64,000 nucleotides of DNA from Tulasnella sp. 424 (lineage: Eukaryota > Basidiomycota > Agaricomycetes > Cantharellales > Tulasnellaceae), in contig WSUB01000144.1 in NCBI GenBank assembly GCA_019633425.1, positions 40,009 to 104,008 of the forward strand, read 5' to 3'. Each line of letters opens with the position of its first letter. Position 1 is the first letter of the stretch. Below are positions 59,690 through 64,000 of this stretch, in pieces. The notes beneath the pieces were generated by a model. It did not search any database. It saw only the letters and a list, made by a program, of their open reading frames with translations, and was not told where the DNA came from. A program made the position numbers and the translations under genes.

Positions 59690-61670
59690 TTTCGGAATCC
59701 GCATGCTGGGTAGGGATTTTTGAGGGTTCGCAACTTCGGGGAGGCTCTGGGGTCACGGTCTGTATCCGAGGGTCCGCTATGAATTTGATGGCTAGCACGC
59801 GTTACCTGCTGAGCATCGACGTCATGGCTATCGTTATGTCTCAACTTTGAATAGTCGGACAATGTGTTGGACAACTTCTTGTTCACGAGAACGTCCCTGA
59901 ATCCCAATCTCGACTGATTTCCTCCCTCCCCCCCCCCCCCAGCTCCTTCCCCTTGATGTCATGTCCTCCCACCGTTCACTCAAGCGTGGCAATACCTTAG
60001 TGGCAATCAACTTCGACATCGACCGACACTGAACGCTTAGGGCTACATCCCACTCCCTAAGCGGTGCCTTTCTCGTAGGAAGGCTACATGATGTTCGACC
60101 AGCCCCGACACTCGAGTCGGCTATGACAACCCTCCGACTGCAATCGCACCGTGAAAGGTGAATATATTGATATTTAATTGGTCGCACAGGTTATTGCCTG
60201 ACCCTCTACCGCTGTAGCGTCCGCTCTCTTGAATCTACTACGCCAAGTGCAGCCGTTCACAGGACACTCAGGTCCACCGCTTAATATAAGTCCGCAGGAG
60301 GAGTTTCACTGATTCAAACCACGCTCAACTGAGAAATAACCTCACATATTCCACCTTCCGGTGCTATCGAAGAACCAAAAGCCGGGGCCGTGACTTCCGA
60401 TGACACTTCCGATGACACGTCCGCACTGTTGCTGCAGCATCCTGCACTAAGGGACCACCAGCTTCGGTCGCTCTGGGACAACGGGGTAGAACTACTCTGG
60501 TGGTAGAAGAATCGGTGGATGCATAGGAAGATCGGAGGAGGTGGTCGTGGCTCCAGTTTGGGAGGTATTTGGTTGGCGCATCGTCAAGAACATCGGATAC
60601 ATGGATCATTGCACACGTTGTGGTTGGTCTTGGTCGCCTTTCTCCCTAATTACAAACGCATATCGTCTATACACTGGCGGTGTGAATGGTGAATCTCATT
60701 GGTATGAGTTTTCACACTCATCGTCCCAGCGAGCTACGACTTTATCACGGATAGCGACCAGGATCCATCGATGTGAGCCGCCAATCTGGTCCGTCCGCCG
60801 CCTTGACTCTGTGAAGACTTCCTCACCATATCCATAAGGACTTCACTCTCTATGAGTAGTACCGGTGGTTTGGATTTTCCACCTATTTAGCTCACTTTGT
60901 ACCATCTACGGCAGGTCCAGACCCGGTGTGCAAATCCAGAGTCCGGGTCGACGTCAATATCTCCCCGTATAGTATTTGGCGCTGGAATAGTCTGTCAAGG
61001 TGTTGTCGACCAAGGAACAAGTGAGAGGAACAAGCACGACCCGTATTCGGTTCACAGTCGACTTGCAACGTGTACCTGGGCACCGCGTTCTACTATCATG
61101 AGTAGAGATTCTCTGAAGAGCGGCTTGTCTCTGACCCCCTGGAGTTCGACTAACTCTTCTTGTAACTAGCGCAAGTATGTTTAAACGACATTGAGGAAGG
61201 AACGTTCCTGCCAAAGACACCGCAGAACGTAAGGTCAACGCAGAAGCTTCTACATATACCCTCGACCGCGGTCCCGAAAGCTCACGACAGATAATATGAC
61301 TGGATTCGCGAGTTTGAGACGGATTCGGGAATGTCTTGTAATGGATGTCCCTCAGGTTAACCTGTCGGTCAAGACCACATGTTGACGGATGGAGAGACTC
61401 GACGGCGGGATGTGTATCTTGCTGCATTTTACTGAGCTCGCTAAGGTCAACTTCGGCACTGGCTTTTGGATTCCTCATTTCAACTGTCCTCATATTCTAT
61501 TCTAGCTATACAATGGAACAACATACTGCGATTCGGCGTCCTGGGACGTTTGCAGATACAATTGCAAGCTCCCGATCAAACTAATCAATCACATCAATAT
61601 CGCCCTGGAATGAGAATGACTCACCTTAAAGTTCCATCTCGTTGTTACTGGTCCTTCTGCGAGCTGGTTT
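59690..61670. repeat. repeat family R, copy R3
   Basis: Recognised by AATGTGTTGGACAACTTCTTG at 59860 and by matches of 60330-60790 to 58830-59290 and of 61430-61660 to 51190-51440. A poly-C tract (59928-59940) interrupts it. Reading frames are broken. On the minus strand near 61493 and 51263 the peptides MRTVEMRN and MKTIEMKN, each followed by EVDLSELS, are conserved. Confidence 0.65.
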
Positions 61671-61679
61671 CGAAGTAAT

Positions 61680-62299
61680 ATGGGGGTAGCTTCTGAGAGT
61701 GACACCGAACCAGGCAAACCATCTTAACCAAGCTTGACTAGTGGGGTCTTCTTTCCGCTTGAGGTGGTGGAATGTTCTGAGAGACCATCGTTCAAGGAAG
61801 CTGCGGTACGGTGGTGGGCGCTCCGCACCGGGATCAGTCTTCGGGTGCCCTCCGGCATGGAAAAGGGAAATTCCCTCAGATCAAAGAGCGGGGATCTACC
61901 TGACTCACGCAAGTACTGGGGGTAGATATACCTTTTCGGTCTTTGCGGGGAAGCTTGCGCGTTGGGCAGTCGAGATTGACGCTCTCGTTCTTTTTGGAAG
62001 GATTGGTGGAATGACGGTGCGACGCCACAACCATCATCCCGGATCGTGGTCGGGGAGGTCAAGCAACATTCATAATTTGGATCAGGATCGGTCTGAATAT
62101 ATTAGCGACGACAGGTCTACATATGGGTACGGCCACGCCTTCGCGCGGGGATCCCAGAACCAGTTCTTTACACCGCGAAGAAGTCGGTATATTCGCCGTC
62201 GAAATCTTTTCGAAAATGCTGCAGATTTCTGTAATTTTCGATTTAATTTTGGCCGCGAAACCGACGGAGACCTTTCCATGTGAATGTGCCGATTGTTTT
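61680..62299. other. region upstream of the kinase relic
   Basis: Homologous in part to 51720-51930 upstream of the intact kinase gene. No gene is supported. Confidence 0.5.
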
Positions 62300-63060
62300 T
62301 GTCGAATTCGTCGGTTTTGTTGGGGACATGGAGAAGAGCGACCTTCAATCATTTTACCTTGGGAAGCGAACGGAAACGTTCGAGAGTTTCTGGCGTCCCG
62401 AGTCAGGCGAGTGGGTCATTCCCGAACGTTTACCTTAGTGTGTCGTGCGTACCATGACTGTTAAGTGATATGAACGAACCATCGGCGTAGATAGAGGATG
62501 TAGCCAATAGCGTGGAGTACCTACATACGAGGTAACCTCCGATCTGCCACGGCGAGTCCGTCAAGCAGCCTTTCGAGATGTCGTGCACCCATCGACCGGA
62601 GTTACAATTGGATATCCTAGTCAGCTCTTCGTACCATGCAGCTTTCACGGATTTTGGATCGGCTCGGGCTAAAGGAGACGTCAGCCCAAAGACAGAGGAC
62701 GGTGGCTCGGAACCACCGCGCTGGGAAACCATCGACGACATTGTCCGAGGATTAATTTCTCCAAAAACCAAATTTAACCAGTCCACCTTGGAGCTCACTC
62801 TAAAGGAGCCAGGGTTTTCGTTACAGTGGACAGCCCCTGAAGTGCTGAACAACGGGGTGCAAGATTTACCGAGCGATGTTTGGGCTCTCAGCTGGATATG
62901 CCCGGACATAAAATACGCTATGAGCCAGAGGATATCCACCGCTTTTTACTCACATTTACGACTATACTTTAGATTTTCACCGGTAAAAAACCATTCGAAG
63001 AACTCACTGCCACGGGTCCAATTCTATCGACGATTATAAAAAGGAAGAGGCGAAGCGTCG
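62300..63060 (+). pseudogene. degenerate kinase copy, no TPR region
   Basis: Pieces of the same kinase in order: FVGDMEK, LPWEANGNVREFL, VEYLHT, FTDFGSARAKG, WTAPEVLNNG and VQDLPSDVWAL, and later ILP-type exon 5 remains. The catalytic HGDLK segment has degenerated (tgccacggcgagtccgtcaa), introns are not cleanly preserved, and frames shift. The TPR exon is missing; other sequence follows from about 63060. It retains 70-90% similarity by eye to the intact gene at the best blocks. Confidence 0.82.
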
Positions 63061-64000
63061 GAATTTTAGGTCGTCCCCCGCAGGCCACGCTACGTCCCCT
63101 CGCCCGTTTTTGAAAGCCAAAATTTCTACCAAGAGCCTTCAGGAAATTTGCAATCCTCACCTCATTTTTTGTTCAGTAGTTGTACGGACGAGGATTGAAC
63201 AAAGACTGGTCGTCCTCGCACACTCAGGCTATTCGTCCGGAACCACCTTTGACTCGACACATGGCTCCCTTTCTTTCAGTCCTCGCTTCGAGCACAGATT
63301 GGACTAGGCTGCTAACATTTCTAGACCATCCCGGCCCGAGATTCCTGCCTTCAAAAACGCCTGGTTTCACGTTGCGCCACACGCGGCAAAACGCTCATGC
63401 CCATCGTGGCTTAGAGGTAGTATAGCAATAGGTCGAGGGCCCTTTATTGAATTATTTGAAGTTGGTTCGCGTTCCAGGCATAGACTGATCGTGCGCTGCG
63501 CGGAGCTTGTCCTTGGACTCTCGGCAGACCGTACCCGAATGCGGCGTTGGGAATTTTTCTATGATACTCCATCAACATCGGCACTGACCGCTTGCTAGAT
63601 GCGGTTACGGGTAGCCCGGGGCCAATATTTTTATGGAAAGAAGGACGATACTTTGTATACGACGCGAGCGAGAAACAATGGAACCAAACAAAAAGGCTGA
63701 CAAACGAGGGAGGGAGAAAAGTCAAAAGGGCGACACGTAATACAGATGACAGAGACGGATCACGCGCGCGCGGAGGCCATGGGCGCCTAATAGCAAAACT
63801 AATTACTGGTTGGAAGGCCCATCACCCTACCATACCGGGTTCTGGGAATAAAATGGGCTCGCTTGCATGTGCCGTGGGAGAAGCAAAAGCCTGACAAAGC
63901 GGTGCCGCAACCAAACATCAGATTATGGCGTACGAGAGCCGCCAGGTCTGTCGGCGCGCGGTACCTCACCCGGACCCCGTACACCTGGATCGACTCTTGT
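63061..64000. other. right-hand end of window, no supported gene
   Basis: Short frames only. A short match to 51905-51950 (AAATGGGCTCGCTTGCATGT at 63850) suggests that another copy of the block upstream of the kinase begins here and continues past the window. Confidence 0.45.

Noticed and set aside
63396..63480. Second tRNA-like start (GTGGCTTAGAGGTAGT) with a B-box-like GGTTCGCGTTCC
   Set aside because: The halves are not compatible with a cloverleaf and the acceptor ends do not pair.

Overview
The window looks like nuclear DNA from an Agaricomycete (mushroom-type basidiomycete). Genes are broken by many short introns of about 45-100 nt with GT..AG ends, the DUF6535 membrane-protein family typical of Agaricomycetes is expanded, and the other families (GH3 beta-glucosidase, P450s, kinase-TPR proteins) fit. 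I built exon models by hand and checked reading-frame phase across every junction. No functional RNA gene, CRISPR array or organellar sequence was found.

Layout. 1-3.7 kb: two ordinary genes on the minus strand, a secreted GH3 beta-glucosidase (3' end outside the window, with two micro-exons) and a HAPSTR1/TAPR1-like protein. 4.3-18.4 kb: a left cluster on the minus strand with DUF6535 copy A (in-frame stop), a 5'-truncated copy B, a P450 exon-1 fragment, an intact DUF6535 copy C and an intact P450 (copy 1). 18.9-21.2 kb: a type II membrane glycosyltransferase with an O-fucosyltransferase-like HIRRGDW motif. 21.4-24.3 kb: gene-free, with a short inverted-repeat element, hairpins and a diverged non-coding tandem duplication.

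24.4-41 kb: a tandem array of three units of about 5.4-5.7 kb. Each has a DUF6535 gene on the plus strand converging on a P450 on the minus strand. DUF6535 copies E and F and P450 copy 4 are intact. DUF6535 copy D has a one-base frameshift, and P450 copies 2 and 3 are dead (lost start codons, internal deletions). The intact P450s carry a CYP7/CYP8-like I-helix without the usual acid/threonine pair.

42.3-48.7 kb: two paralogous single-anchor glycosyltransferase-like genes with identical exon structure flank an unrelated gene with a putative double-stranded beta-helix core. 49-64 kb: an accessory, repeat-rich region. A repeat family R (three large copies) surrounds an intact protein kinase-TPR gene of about 1060 residues. 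Its TPR region contains ten near-identical 120-bp units. A second, degenerate copy of the block (end of the glycosyltransferase-like gene, R, kinase) lies at 59.4-63.1 kb.

The two most interesting signals are the birth-and-death DUF6535/P450 array and the kinase-TPR gene with homogenised repeats, which resembles the architecture of fungal recognition receptors. Functional links are inference.
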